A DNA stretch of 64,000 nt from Solidesulfovibrio fructosivorans JJ] (GCF_000179555.1 NZ_AECZ01000010.1:62001-126000); one strand, 5' to 3'. Positions 27,702-39,616 are shown, numbered from the stretch's first letter. Program-made: numbers and translations. The notes: a model not told the origin generated them from the sequence alone.

Positions 27702-28073
27702 ATGAAGGCAATGCGCGCGGTGTGCCTGTTGGTTGGTTTCACGGCCCTTGTGGCCCTGTCCGGATGCGTGGTCGCGGCCGGCCCCACGGTGTACGTGCCG
27801 ACGCCGCCGCCCGTTTGCCCGGACGGCTACTACTGGTCGCCGGGATACGGCTGCGTGGCCACACCTGTCGTGGTCGCCCCGAGCGTCGTCTACGCCCAGG
27901 TCAATACCCAGTATCTGAGCCTGCGGTCCTGCCCGACCACCAAGTGCGGCATCATGGCCTCGCTCGATCTCGGCGAGCAGGTCCAGGTGCTCTACCACCA
28001 GGGCGGTTGGACCCATGTTTTTGTCCCCGGCCGGGGGCTGGAAGGCTGGGTCGCCACCAAGTACCTCGATTAA
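27702..28073 (+). CDS. SH3-domain lipoprotein
   Basis: A 123-residue lipoprotein. The signal peptide ends in LSGC, giving lipidated Cys 22. A short proline- and tyrosine-rich linker follows, then a bacterial SH3 (SH3b) domain from about residue 66: TQYLSLRSCPTTKCGIMASL, then GEQVQVLYHQGGWTHVFV and EGWVATKYL. SH3b domains bind peptidoglycan or envelope peptides. GGGAGGAGGCACTT gives a strong ribosome-binding site. Probably monocistronic. Confidence 0.85.
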   Translation: MKAMRAVCLLVGFTALVALSGCVVAAGPTVYVPTPPPVCPDGYYWSPGYGCVATPVVVAPSVVYAQVNTQYLSLRSCPTTKCGIMASLDLGEQVQVLYHQGGWTHVFVPGRGLEGWVATKYLD

Positions 28074-28376
28074 AGCTTTTTTCGGACCATGCGGCGGGCG
28101 ATCGGCCAGACCGCCCGCCGCCGACCCGCTCCCCGTCTGGACAAAGCGCCCCGCCGGCTCTATAGTTGACCGGATGCGACATTTCCCGCCGACAGCCGCA
28201 CGCCGGCACATCCTCTGGTTATACGAACGCCTCTTTACCGCCGCAACGCCGGTTCGGGCCGCCGCCTTCCATCACGCCCCGACCCCGCCCGCAAACGAGA
28301 ATGCCCGGGCCTAAGCCGACCGATGGCTTGCGGCGAATCCCCCATTCCTCCTAACTCCCGAGCACAGTCAAGGCCC
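28074..28376. other. Intergenic region without recognisable gene
   Basis: About 300 bases between the SH3 lipoprotein and the first SGNH gene. I see only short GC-rich frames with poor coding character. The promoter of the SGNH pair is probably in the last 100 bases, but no convincing hexamer pair was found. Confidence 0.4.
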
Positions 28377-29531
28377 ATGAGCTGGAAAAAAGCCTGCCTG
28401 ATTTTTTATATCGCCGTGGTGGTGACGGCCATGGCCAACATTGAAAAGGTGTCGGTGTGGGTCGATGAGCGGCTGGCCGACGGCCCCGCCCCCGGTGTGG
28501 CCCGCGAAGTGCGGCACGTGCGCAACCTCTGGCGCGAAACCGGCCTCGCCGCCGTCTCCCGGAAAATGGACTGTGACCTGGCTCCTTATTTCGACGAGAC
28601 CTACAAGAACACCCTGGCGTGTCGGGACGCGCCGGCCACGGCCAAGGCGGCCCAGGCCCTGCATGACCGCCTGGACCCCAACCAGCCGGTGCTCAAGGGC
28701 GATATAGCCGTGGATACGACCGGCTTGCTGGCCGCCCTGGCTCCGCCCCATCCTCTGGGAACGGGCGATGAAGAGGCCACCGCCCCCGTTGCGGGCGCAC
28801 CCGCAACGGAACACCAGGAAGGCCCCAAACTGACGGCCGCCAAGTTGCAAGCCCCGCATCGCATGCTGGTGGTGGGCGATTCCCTGGCCATCGGCCTATC
28901 CCTGTCCCTTCGCCGGTCCGTGGCCGAACTCGACGGCGTGCAGCTTTTCGAGGAAGGCAAGGTTTCGAGCGGCCTGGCCAATCCCAAGTATTACGACTGG
29001 GGCAGGGCGCTGCGCGTCTTCCTCGACAAATACGATCCCGACGTCGTGGTCGTCATGATGGGGGCCAACGACGCCAAGTACATCAACGTCAACGAAAAAC
29101 CCCGCCCCCCCGGAAGCACCAACAAGACCTGGCCCGAGGTCTTCGCCATGCGCCTGGAAAACCTTCTTGGCGCCCTGCAGGACAAAGGCATCCGCAATTA
29201 CTGGATCGGGCTGCCCATCATGGGCGATCCGGCCTTTGCCAAGCAGGCCCAGGTCATGAACGAGATTCTCAAGACGGAATGCGCCAAATACTCCACCAGT
29301 CGCTTCCTCGAAACCTGGAATCTGCTCACCGACGCCCAGGGCAATTATTCGACGTTTCTGCCCAATGAAAAAGGCGTCAAGATCAAGGTCCGGGCCAACG
29401 ACAAGATACATTTCACCGTGGCCGGGGGCGACATCCTGGCTCAATCCTTCCTGGCCTCCCTGGCCAAGGACATGGAACTGCGGCCCAAGAAATCCGATGC
29501 GACCAATACGACGGCTTCCAACAAGCCATGA
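28377..29531 (+). CDS. SGNH/GDSL hydrolase, DUF459 type, membrane-anchored
   Basis: A 384-residue protein with one N-terminal helix (about 5-22) as signal anchor, so the catalytic part is periplasmic. The SGNH blocks are visible: block I VVGDSLAIGL (Ser nucleophile, about residue 168), block III MMGANDAKYI, and the C-terminal Asp/His pair in NDKIHFTVAGG. The spacing matches DUF459 proteins, usually linked to acetylation or deacetylation of envelope polysaccharides. I used the ATG at 28377 with AAGG upstream, not the in-frame ATG 18 codons earlier. A second SGNH gene overlaps its 3' end. Confidence 0.85.
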   Translation: MSWKKACLIFYIAVVVTAMANIEKVSVWVDERLADGPAPGVAREVRHVRNLWRETGLAAVSRKMDCDLAPYFDETYKNTLACRDAPATAKAAQALHDRLDPNQPVLKGDIAVDTTGLLAALAPPHPLGTGDEEATAPVAGAPATEHQEGPKLTAAKLQAPHRMLVVGDSLAIGLSLSLRRSVAELDGVQLFEEGKVSSGLANPKYYDWGRALRVFLDKYDPDVVVVMMGANDAKYINVNEKPRPPGSTNKTWPEVFAMRLENLLGALQDKGIRNYWIGLPIMGDPAFAKQAQVMNEILKTECAKYSTSRFLETWNLLTDAQGNYSTFLPNEKGVKIKVRANDKIHFTVAGGDILAQSFLASLAKDMELRPKKSDATNTTASNKP

Positions 29532-30651
29532 TCTCCGCACCAAGGCGCCAAACGCCGGCCTAGCCCGCGCCCGACACGTCGGGACGGAGCGCGTTCTCCC
29601 GCTGCTTTTGGCCTGTGCCCTGTGTCTGACGGCCGTCTCCTGCAAAGGCGAGAGCGGCGAGACGACCCAACCCGACGGCCAGCTTACCCCGTCGGACCTT
29701 TTTTCCCGTCGCGCCCCCAAGCCGCCCCACGCCAAGCCCCTGCGCGTGCTCGCCGTCGGCGATTCGCTCTCCATAAGCCTTGGCGAGCAGATGGAGCATG
29801 CCCTCGCCGGCGCGACGGGCATCGACTTCACCCGCGACGGCACGCGTTCGACCGGGCTGACCAGACCCGAACTTCTCGACTGGCCGGCCAGGCTGCGCGA
29901 ACGCGTCGCCGGCGACGATCCGCCGGATGTCGTGGTCATCATGATCGGGGCCAACGACGTCATGCCCGTGGATGGGCCGGACGGCAGCCGCGTCTTCTTC
30001 GACAATCCCGACTGGCCCAAGGCCTATGCCGCCAAGGCGCGCGAGATGGTGGCCATCTGCCGCGCGGCCAATCCGAACGTCCGGGTCTACTGGGTGGGTG
30101 TGCCGGCCATGGGCGAGACGGAGCTGGCCAAGGGCGTCGGGCAAGTCAACACAGCGCTCGCGGCCATGTGCGCCGCCGCGCCTGGCTGTCGCTTCATCGA
30201 CACCCAGGCCGCCTTCAGCGATCCCGACGGCCATTACAGCCGCCATGGCCGCGACGGCGCAACCGGCGAGCACCTGACCCTGCGCACGGCCGATGGCGTG
30301 CATATGACGGAATCCGGGGCCAAGCTTCTCGGCGGCGTCGTTCTGGCCGGCATCGCCAAGCGGGAGCACCTGCCCCCCATCGCCGGCGTGGACGAACTGC
30401 GCGCCTACGCCCGGGACGTACACCCCATCCCCGACCAGATCGTCGCCGCGCCCCAGGAGACAAAGCCCCCAAAGAGCAAGGCCAGGCCGTCGGGCAAGGT
30501 CTATACGGTAAAAAAAGGGGACACCATCCGCGTCATCGCCCGCCGCATGGGGATCTCCGCCGACGATCTCATGGCGATCAATCCCAACGTGGAGGCGACC
30601 CGCCTGTCGCTCGGGCAGGCCTTGCGCCTCCCGGTCAAACACAGACAGTAG
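29497..30651 (+). CDS. SGNH/GDSL hydrolase with C-terminal LysM, probable lipoprotein
   Basis: About 384 residues. A hydrophobic stretch ends in a lipobox-like TAVSC (Cys about 49). Block I is AVGDSLSISL, block III MIGANDVMPV, and the Asp/His pair DGVHMTES. The C-terminus is a LysM domain (YTVKKGDTIRVIARRMGISA, ending LSLGQALRLP), which would bind peptidoglycan. The start is unclear. The in-frame ATG at 29497 gives an unusually long charged region before the signal helix. An ATG at 29528, overlapping the upstream stop as ATGA, is in another frame and stops after eleven codons. A start-region frameshift is possible. Confidence 0.8.
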   Translation: MRPIRRLPTSHDLRTKAPNAGLARARHVGTERVLPLLLACALCLTAVSCKGESGETTQPDGQLTPSDLFSRRAPKPPHAKPLRVLAVGDSLSISLGEQMEHALAGATGIDFTRDGTRSTGLTRPELLDWPARLRERVAGDDPPDVVVIMIGANDVMPVDGPDGSRVFFDNPDWPKAYAAKAREMVAICRAANPNVRVYWVGVPAMGETELAKGVGQVNTALAAMCAAAPGCRFIDTQAAFSDPDGHYSRHGRDGATGEHLTLRTADGVHMTESGAKLLGGVVLAGIAKREHLPPIAGVDELRAYARDVHPIPDQIVAAPQETKPPKSKARPSGKVYTVKKGDTIRVIARRMGISADDLMAINPNVEATRLSLGQALRLPVKHRQ

Positions 30652-30659
30652 TCCCTTAT

Positions 30660-33653
30660 TTAGGTCGCCATCTTGCCCCGGGCCCGCAGCAGCGCCGCGA
30701 CCAGGGCATTCTGATCCACGGGCTTGGACACGTAGTCGTCCATGCCCGCGGCCAGCAGGTTTTCCCTGTCCCCGGCCATGGCATGGGCCGTCATGGCGAT
30801 GATTGGGACGGGCTCTCGCCCCGCTTCCCGGTTCCGCTCCCGGATGCGCGCCATAGCTTGGACCCCGTCGAGAACCGGCATGCCCACGTCCATGAAAATA
30901 CAGTCGGGTTGGACGGTCAGCGCGAGGTCCACGGCTTCACGACCGTTATGGGCCACGGTCACGACATGACCGAGTTTTTCCAACATGCGGCTTATGGCCA
31001 TGGCGTTTATGGCGTCGTCCTCGGCCACCAGAATGCGCATGTCGGCGGCGGCTCCCGATGCGGCGTCAGCCGCAAGGGCCGCCCGCTCTTTTTGATGTTG
31101 CGGTTGCGGACGGATGAGCGGCAAAGCACACACACAACGCGTCCCCCGGCCGACCTCGCTTTCCACGCTGATGGTCCCCTGCATGAGGTCGAGCAGGCGG
31201 CGCACGATGGCAAGACCGAGTCCCGCCCCCTGAAAACGCCTGGAAAATGACCGCTCCACCTGGTGAAAGGCTTCGAAAATCCGTTCCAGTTCCGGTGCCG
31301 GGATGCCGACCCCGGTATCGGTCACGGCAAAAAACAGGCTCCCGCAGCCCGAGGCGTCGACCGGCCCGGCCCAGACCTCCAGGCGAACGCCGCCGGTCTT
31401 GGTGAACTTCACGGCATTGCCGACCAGATTGTAGAGAATCTGGCGCACCCTGCCCTCGTCGCCGAAAAGAATCTCGGGGACGCCCGGGGCGACTTCCGTG
31501 CCCCAGTCGATTCCCGCCTCGAGGCAGGCCGGCATGAAGGCGGCCGCCACCGCGGACAGAAGGTCCGCCAACCGGAACGGTTCGGGGAGCAAGGTGAGCT
31601 TGCCGGATTCCACTCGGGACAGGTCGAGGATATCGCCCAGAAGACGCGTCAGCCGGCGGCAGGAAACCAGGGCGGCGCGCACGTATTCGCGCTGTTCGGG
31701 CGTCAGGCTGGTCGCGGCGAGCAGTTGGGTCATCCCTTGAATGCCGTTTAAGGGTGTGCGGAGTTCATGGCTCATGTTGGCCAGAAATTCGCTTTTGACC
31801 CGGCTGGCGCGCTCCGCCGCCTCCTTGGCCGAAAGCAACGCCGCCGCATCGCGTCGTCTGGCCACCATTCGCCATACGGCATCCATGAAAAGAGAGGTTA
31901 TGCGGATGTCGGAAGCGTCGTAGGGTTTGCGCTTGCCGGCAACGACCAGCATTGCCGCCACTTCCTTGTCCGATACGATGGGCACGCACAGGGTCTCCCC
32001 GTCTTGGCCCCCCGGTCCGCCATCAAGGACAATGGGCCGGCGGCCTGTCAGCGCCTCGGACCATTGTTCCGGAACTTGCCGCTCAAACGGTCCGCCCGGC
32101 CAATGGCGCAGGCATTGACCGTCACAGGCCTCGGCCACGCGCGACAACCGGCCGTCCGCCCCGTCCTCGACAAACATGCAGCCGAAAAGGCTCCCCGTCA
32201 GCCGCCTGGCCTCTTCCACGGCATGGACGAGCAGTTCGTCGAGGCCGGCCGCCTCCATCTGGGTGACGGCGAAAAGGCTTTGCATTCGGGCTTCGCTTAG
32301 GCGCAGGCGCTCCTCGTCGCGCTTGCGCTCGGTGATGTCGTGGAAAAAGACCAGGGAACCTTCCTTGCCGTCCCACTCGACGGGAACCGCCGCCACTTCG
32401 GCCAGAAACGCGCCCCCGTCCATGCGCAGCATGTTTTCCTCGATCATGGGCACGGCGCGGTGGAGAACGTCGGTTTCATGCATGCGCGCGCGCACCATGG
32501 CCCGGTCTTCGGGGGCAATGCGCTCCAACACCGGGCTGCCGACCAAAGCCCCGGGCGTATCCACGTCCAGCAAGCTGCGGGCATGGGGATTGACGTAGGC
32601 GAAAAGCCCCCCGGTCTGGACGAAAACACCGCTTGGGGCATGCTCCACGAGTTGGCGAAACCGCTTCTCGCTTTCGATCAGTCGACGCTGGGCCTCCAGG
32701 CGATCCGTCACATCAATGACCACGGAATACAGCAATTCCCGGCCCATGAGGCGAATCGGCCCGGCATTAACCTCGACCTCCCGGATGCGGCCGTCGGCCA
32801 AACGATGGCGGAAACTGAAGGTGGTGACACGCCGATTCCTCGCGTTCACCATGGCGGCGCGCACGGCAGCGGGCGGCAGCGTGTTGATGTCGCGCATCCG
32901 TTTTTGCCGGATCTCCTCGCGGGTCCAGCCGTAATAGGCGCAGGCCGAGGGATTGGCGTCGACCACGGCGCCATCCTCGGGATCGATCAGCAACATGACG
33001 GCGTGGCTATTTTCAAAAAGGCTCTGGTAGCGCGACTCGCTTTCGGAAAGCCGCATGACAAGCTGGTTTCGGGCCAGCCGCCTGACCAGCAAAAGCCCCA
33101 GGGCCGCCGTGGCTACGGGGTAAACGGCAAACACCGGCAGGGCGATGCGACGCAGCGTCATCAGGGCATAGTCGCCCGGCAACAGCAGCATGCAGGCCAG
33201 CATGGCCGCATGGACGGCCACACCGAAAAGATAGAGTTCGCCAAGGGTTATCGTGGCCAGCCGGTCCTTGCGCCAGCGCCGCCAGAGCAACCCGATCAGA
33301 CTCGAGACAACGCTGACGGCAACGCCGACATACATGCCGACGCCGCCTTGGGCCAAACGCAGGCCGGCCACCATCACCGTGGCCACGACCGTGGGCATAA
33401 GCCCGAAAAAAAGCCCGGCCACGCCGAGCAAAATGGAACGGGTATCGAAGAAAAGCCCCGGCTCCAGCTCCCATGGGTTGAGCATCACGGCCATGGCGAT
33501 GCCGCCCAGGCAAATCGCCGTCAGCACGCGCCTTGGACCGGAAGGATGGGGTCCTTCGCCCCTGGTGAACGAATCGTAAAGAAAGGCGAGCGCCAGCAGC
33601 AGCGCCGCGTTGTTGACAAGACCAAGGAGCATGGTCTTTGGGAACAAATTCAT
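30660..33653 (-). CDS. Hybrid histidine kinase with 5TM-LYT-like sensor
   Basis: A 997-residue membrane kinase. The first 195 residues form five to six helices with NPWELEPGLFFDTRSILLG, FGLMPTVVATVM and RLAQGG, a 5TMR-LYT (LytS/YhcK-type) sensor. Two PAS domains (about 210-330 and 335-455), a GAF-like domain (about 480-620) and the kinase core follow, with His in MSHELRTPLNG and ATPase boxes DTGVGIP and GAGLGL. A C-terminal receiver has phospho-Asp in FMDVGMPVLDG. AAGGAG precedes the ATG; about 100 further upstream codons are not coding. It converges on the LysM gene with an eight-base gap. Signal and partner unknown. Confidence 0.9.
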   Translation of the reverse strand: MNLFPKTMLLGLVNNAALLLALAFLYDSFTRGEGPHPSGPRRVLTAICLGGIAMAVMLNPWELEPGLFFDTRSILLGVAGLFFGLMPTVVATVMVAGLRLAQGGVGMYVGVAVSVVSSLIGLLWRRWRKDRLATITLGELYLFGVAVHAAMLACMLLLPGDYALMTLRRIALPVFAVYPVATAALGLLLVRRLARNQLVMRLSESESRYQSLFENSHAVMLLIDPEDGAVVDANPSACAYYGWTREEIRQKRMRDINTLPPAAVRAAMVNARNRRVTTFSFRHRLADGRIREVEVNAGPIRLMGRELLYSVVIDVTDRLEAQRRLIESEKRFRQLVEHAPSGVFVQTGGLFAYVNPHARSLLDVDTPGALVGSPVLERIAPEDRAMVRARMHETDVLHRAVPMIEENMLRMDGGAFLAEVAAVPVEWDGKEGSLVFFHDITERKRDEERLRLSEARMQSLFAVTQMEAAGLDELLVHAVEEARRLTGSLFGCMFVEDGADGRLSRVAEACDGQCLRHWPGGPFERQVPEQWSEALTGRRPIVLDGGPGGQDGETLCVPIVSDKEVAAMLVVAGKRKPYDASDIRITSLFMDAVWRMVARRRDAAALLSAKEAAERASRVKSEFLANMSHELRTPLNGIQGMTQLLAATSLTPEQREYVRAALVSCRRLTRLLGDILDLSRVESGKLTLLPEPFRLADLLSAVAAAFMPACLEAGIDWGTEVAPGVPEILFGDEGRVRQILYNLVGNAVKFTKTGGVRLEVWAGPVDASGCGSLFFAVTDTGVGIPAPELERIFEAFHQVERSFSRRFQGAGLGLAIVRRLLDLMQGTISVESEVGRGTRCVCALPLIRPQPQHQKERAALAADAASGAAADMRILVAEDDAINAMAISRMLEKLGHVVTVAHNGREAVDLALTVQPDCIFMDVGMPVLDGVQAMARIRERNREAGREPVPIIAMTAHAMAGDRENLLAAGMDDYVSKPVDQNALVAALLRARGKMAT

Positions 33654-34000
33654 GGATGCTCCTTGCCGGGGCATGAAGGATGTCCACCCGATTGCTGCGC
33701 CTGCCTGACGCGGGAGGCCCACATGCGCCGTGCGCCCGCAAGCGGCTTTTCGCCATGCCGTTACGCCCGTGCCGTGTCTCCCCGGGGCATTTTGTCTGGA
33801 GAGGCATTTCAAGGCCCCCGAAAGGAAAATCCCCTTAAAATATGCTCGGATTTCTTCCGGGATGCAACAAGGGCATGGCTTGCGCGGGGAGAAAGCGCCC
33901 CCCTTTTGCCGGCAGACGGGGCGACAAAAAACGCCCGCCAAGCCCCCCAGACGGGCGAAACGGCGTGGCCGGCATCGCGACCCGGCCGCGGCAAAAGGGC
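33654..34000 (-). other. Gap between hybrid kinase and ZraR-like gene
   Basis: About 350 bases with no credible gene. It holds the terminator of the upstream two-component pair (33926-33957) and must hold the promoter of the hybrid kinase, for which no clear hexamers were seen. Confidence 0.4.
33926..33957 (-). terminator. Terminator of the ZraSR-like operon
   Basis: On the minus strand a CGCCCG/CGGGCG stem with a 14-base partly paired loop is followed by six T, about 45 bases after the regulator's stop codon. Confidence 0.65.
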
Positions 34001-35360
<1,360 letters not shown>

Positions 35361-35368
<8 letters not shown>

Positions 35369-37196
35369 GATGCTCCGTCTTCGTCCGCCGAAAGTCGGAC
35401 GGCAGGTACACCGTGGCCACGGTGCCGCCTTCCGGCCGCGCGGCCAGGACGATTTCGCCGCCGTGGGCCGCCACGATCTTGTGGGCGATGGGCAGACCCA
35501 GTCCGGTCCCATGCGGCTTGGTGGTGTAATACGGGTCGAAAATCCGGTCGCGCTCCATATCGTCGATGCCGCCGCCGGTATCGGCCACGGACAGAAACGC
35601 CCGTCCGTCAGGGGCGGTACCCGTGGCCAAGGTCATGACGCCGCCGGCCTGCATGGCCTGGATGGCATTGAGGCACAAATTGAGCAGCGCCTGGGTGAGC
35701 CTGTCCGGATCGGCCAAGATTTCCGGGCCTTCGACCGCGCCGGCAATGTCCACGGACACGCCCCGGGCCGTGGCGTCCGGCAGGGTCAGCCGGGCGGCGT
35801 GGGACGCCAGCTCGGACAGGCGCACAGGCCGGCGCTTGATGTCCGAGGGGCGGGCGAATTCGATCAGTTCGGAAATGACGCGGTTTAAGCGGTCCACCTC
35901 GCGGACCATGACCTCGGCCGCCTGCCGGTCCTCGCTGCCCGGGGCGAACTTGGCCCCGAAATAGGCGGCGTAGCCCCGGATGGAGCTCAAGGGATTGCGG
36001 ATCTCGTGGGCCACTCCGGCGGCAAGGTTGCCGACGGCGGCCAGCTTCTCCCGCCGCCGGATCTCGGCCTCCAGGCGGCGCATCTCGCGTAGGTCGCGCA
36101 GGACGACCAGCGACCCCACCGGAGTCCCCTCCTCGGTGCGCACGGCGGAAACCGCAACGCCAAGGGCAATGGGCCCGCCGCCGCCGACAATCACGTCCAT
36201 CTGGCGTTCGCCGCCCTCCTCGTTTTCCAGGATATCGGGCGGCAGCACCTCGCCGACCGGCCGGCCGACGAGATCCCCGGAAGCAACGCCAGCCAGGCTT
36301 TCGGCCGCGCCGTTGGCCATGGCCACCCGGCCGTCCGGAGCCACGAGCAACAGCCCCGCCGGCATGGCGGCCACCACTTCCGAAGCCAGGGCCGTGGTCT
36401 GGCGCAAAGCCCGGCGCTGTGCGCGGTAGCTTTGGGCCCAGAAAAGGGCCAATACGCCGCCAAGTCCGAGCACCAGCAGCACGCCGGCCGTGGTCAGGGT
36501 GTTTTGCAGATCGACCCGGCGGGCGGCCTCGATGGGGGCGACGTCGAGGCCCACGAATATGATGAGCGGCATGCCGCGCAAGTCGCGCCGGCCTCCGGGA
36601 ACGTCGCAGTCGTCGGTGCAGAAAAAACCAGGGTTGTGCATGGAGGAATGATTGCCGTGAAAGCCGTGGAGTCCCCTCCCGCCTCCCCGCGCCGAGGGAA
36701 TGAAACGCCGGTAGACCAAAAAGGACTCGCGTCCATCGTCCTCTTTGGCCAGTCGCCATTTTTCCGTGGCGTCCGGAGCCAGCTCCCGCATGGCTTTGGG
36801 GCTGAAAAGCTGGTCGCCGATGCGCGCGGCGTTGTTGTGGGCCAGAATGCGTCCGTCGGTATCCGTGACGGCGATATAGAAGATGCCGGGCTGGTTGGCC
36901 GTTTCCTCGATCAGGTGCTGGAGGCGGATATTGGCTCCGAACCCGCCGCGCATGCCGGTGCGGGTTCCGGCTTCGAAGGCCTTGATCAGGGCCGCGCCTT
37001 TTTCCAGCAGCAGCTGGGTGACGTATTGCTTTTCCCGGCCCAGGTCGATGACGGCCATGGCGATGACGACCGCCGCCAGGATCGCGGCCGCACCAATGAC
37101 CAGCAAGGGCGACGACGCCCCGCGAAAGGGATTTTTTCTGAAAAACGCAAGCGCGCGTTTCCCGCGAGTGGACAATCTATTTTGCATAAAAATCAT
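35361..37196 (-). CDS. ZraS-like sensor kinase with His/Cys-rich periplasmic loop
   Basis: A 611-residue membrane kinase. Helices at about 30-50 and 235-255 flank a periplasmic sensor of about 180 residues. Within it, residues 177-197 carry [17 protein letters not shown] and one more Cys (four His, two Cys), a probable metal site. A PAS domain follows (about 265-385), then the kinase core with His in [12 protein letters not shown] and ATPase boxes ADTGGGI and [11 protein letters not shown]. The ZraS family responds to periplasmic zinc with a ZraR partner, as here. No ZraP-type gene is adjacent. The start is taken at the first ATG; a second lies three codons on. Confidence 0.88.
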
Positions 37197-37453
37197 GCAT
37201 GTCGATTAAATTTTATACACCAAAGAACCGTATCTGTCCAGAAAGGCGACGGTCCAGAGAGGAAAGGGCCCGCCGGAGCCACGGTTGCATGGAACATTCC
37301 AGGGATCATGACGATGGTCACCGTCAGGGCTGTCCGAAATCGTCACAAAACGCAGCGGATAAATTTGACAAGCCGTCACTCGCCGCCGTAGGAAATTTGG
37401 GAAATCATCAGCAAGCGTCTTCTGTGGAACAATCCGGCAAGGGGGTGTATTTC

Positions 37454-39523
37454 ATGCGGAATTTGAAGCTCGGGGTCAAACTCATCGGAAGCTTCCTTCT
37501 CAGCGCCGCCATCACGCTCGTTGTCGGGCTGGTAGGGCTGGCGGGACTCTCGGCTGTTTCTCATCAATTAAGCACGGTAACAGACGTCAACATGCCGGCC
37601 GTGCGTGACCTGCAGCTCATAAAAATCGCCGGCGAATCCGTCCGCGTGGCCCAGCGGACCATGCTCGTGCCCGGCCTGCCCGAAGAGGACCGAAAACGCC
37701 AGTACGACAACGTCGCCCGTGTCCGCGACAGCTACCATGAAGCCTGGAACGAATACGAGAAGCTGCCCAAATCCGATGCGGCCAAGCGCCTCTGGCAAGA
37801 ATTCGTGCCAGCCTGGCAGGAATGGGTCAAAATCAACAACGAAACCTTTGCCGCGGCCAAGGAATGGGATAAATCCGATCTCAAGGATCCCGGCGCGTTA
37901 AGCGGCAAGATCGCCAAGTTCCGGGGCGACCACTACAAGCTTTTGGCCAACGCCTGGGCCCTGGCCCTTTCCGGTACGCCCTTTTCCGGCGGGGATGACG
38001 CCACGGCTTGCACCTTTGGCCAATGGAGCAACAGCGAAGGCCGCGATATCAAGAACGCCGTCTTTCGGAAAAGCCTGACCGCAATCCAGCCCGTCCACGA
38101 GGCGCTGCACAAGGCCGTGGCCAAGCTCAAGGAGCTGGCCGCCCAAAAAGCCCCGCGCGAAGAACAGATCGCCCTCATACAGCACGAAATCGAACCGGCT
38201 GTGGAAAAGACCATGCGCCAGTTTGCCGCAATGGCCGACGAAGTGGCCCGCATCGCGGAGGTCTATGCCAAGATGCGCCAGCAGGCCATGGTCACCACAC
38301 GGGTTAAGCAGATCCGCTGCTTCAAGCTCCTCGACGAACTCATAGCCGACTCCCTGGCCGCCGCCCAGAAAGGCAAGACGGACGGCGAGAAAGCCGCTTC
38401 CCGGGCGATGGTCATGTCGGCTTCGGGCATCGGCGTCGGCGTGCTCTTGGCCGTGGTGCTCGGACTCGTCATTGCCCGCATGATCGCCAAACCCATTTTG
38501 CTCGGGGTCAAGGCGGCCGAGGGGCTGGCGGCCGGCGACCTCAACCAGACCATCGACCTCGACCAGAAGGATGAGATCGGCGCTTTGGCGGCGGCGCTGC
38601 GCCACATGATCGCCAAACTGCGCGATGTCGTGGGACAGGTCCAGGCCGGGGCGGAAAATGTGGCCTCGGGCTCGGAGGAGCTTTCGGCCACGACCCAGAG
38701 CCTGTCGCAAGGCGCGACGGAACAGGCGGCCAGCGTCGAGGAAATCTCCTCGTCCATGGAAGAGATGGCCGCCAACATCCGCCAGAACGCCGATAACGCC
38801 AAGCAGACCGAGCAGATGGCGCTCAAGACGGCCAAGGATACCGAAAGCGGCGGCCAAGCCGTGGCCCAGACGGTTTCGGCCATGAAGCAGATCGCGGAAA
38901 AAATCGGCATTATCGAGGAAATCGCCCGCCAGACCAACCTGCTGGCCCTTAACGCCGCCATCGAGGCGGCAAGAGCCGGAGAGCACGGCAAGGGATTCGC
39001 CGTGGTGGCGGCCGAAGTCAGAAAGCTCGCTGAACGCAGCGGCAACGCCGCAGGCGAGATCAGCGAACTGTCCTCCTCGAGCGTGAAAATCGCCCAAAAC
39101 GCCGGGGAGCTGCTGGCCCGCATCGTGCCGGACATCCAGCGCACGACCGAACTCATCCAGGAAATCGCGGCCTCGAGCGTGGAGCAAAACGCCGGTGCCG
39201 AACAGGTCAATAGGGCCATCCAGCAGCTCGACCAAGTGGTGCAGCAAAACGCCTCGGCCTCTGAGGAAATGGCCTCCACCGCCGAAGAACTTTCGGGACA
39301 GGCCCTTCAGCTCCAGGAGACCGTCTCCTACTTCCGCCTGGACACGGTGCACCAAGTGCGCCGCGCCGCGCCCAAAGCCCTGGCCGCCGCCAAGCCCGCC
39401 AGCCCGGCCGCGCCGGCGGCGAAGCCAGCAAAAACGGCGGTAAAGCCCCAGGCCAATGGCACAAGCGGCGTCTCGCTCAATCTGTCGAGCGAAACGTCGG
39501 ACGACGATTTCGAACGGTTTTAG
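37454..39523 (+). CDS. Methyl-accepting chemotaxis protein with CZB motif in the sensor region
   Basis: A 689-residue chemoreceptor. The first helix is at about 11-33 and the second at 323-343, so the 290 residues between are periplasmic. That region begins like a 4HB_MCP domain ([20 protein letters not shown]) and contains a CZB-like set: His 160 in RGDHYKL, Cys 186 in [11 protein letters not shown], His 215 and 219 in [13 protein letters not shown] segment, the signalling hairpin ([20 protein letters not shown]) and an Ala/Pro-rich tail follow. The ATG at 37454 matches the usual RNLKLGVKL chemoreceptor N-terminus. Divergent from the ZraSR-like operon. Confidence 0.88.
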   Translation: MRNLKLGVKLIGSFLLSAAITLVVGLVGLAGLSAVSHQLSTVTDVNMPAVRDLQLIKIAGESVRVAQRTMLVPGLPEEDRKRQYDNVARVRDSYHEAWNEYEKLPKSDAAKRLWQEFVPAWQEWVKINNETFAAAKEWDKSDLKDPGALSGKIAKFRGDHYKLLANAWALALSGTPFSGGDDATACTFGQWSNSEGRDIKNAVFRKSLTAIQPVHEALHKAVAKLKELAAQKAPREEQIALIQHEIEPAVEKTMRQFAAMADEVARIAEVYAKMRQQAMVTTRVKQIRCFKLLDELIADSLAAAQKGKTDGEKAASRAMVMSASGIGVGVLLAVVLGLVIARMIAKPILLGVKAAEGLAAGDLNQTIDLDQKDEIGALAAALRHMIAKLRDVVGQVQAGAENVASGSEELSATTQSLSQGATEQAASVEEISSSMEEMAANIRQNADNAKQTEQMALKTAKDTESGGQAVAQTVSAMKQIAEKIGIIEEIARQTNLLALNAAIEAARAGEHGKGFAVVAAEVRKLAERSGNAAGEISELSSSSVKIAQNAGELLARIVPDIQRTTELIQEIAASSVEQNAGAEQVNRAIQQLDQVVQQNASASEEMASTAEELSGQALQLQETVSYFRLDTVHQVRRAAPKALAAAKPASPAAPAAKPAKTAVKPQANGTSGVSLNLSSETSDDDFERF

Positions 39524-39538
39524 AAAGAGAAAGGCCAT

Positions 39539-39579
39539 GCGAGAGGGGAAACTCTTTAAAAAAGAGTTTCCCCTCTCGC
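39539..39579. repeat. Intergenic palindrome, GCGAGAGGGG family, copy 4
   Basis: A perfect 19-bp stem (GCGAGAGGGGAAACTCTTT on the left arm) with a three-base AAA loop, 15 bases after the chemoreceptor stop and facing a convergent gene. Confidence 0.85.
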
Positions 39580-39616
39580 ACACTCCCCTTCCTAAACTTT
39601 TTTAAATTTTAGCCTG

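Noticed and set aside
37199-37453. N-terminal extension of the 37454 chemoreceptor
   Set aside because: The extra 85 residues lack coding character. The RNLKLGVKL start at 37454 matches the family N-terminus followed directly by the first membrane helix.
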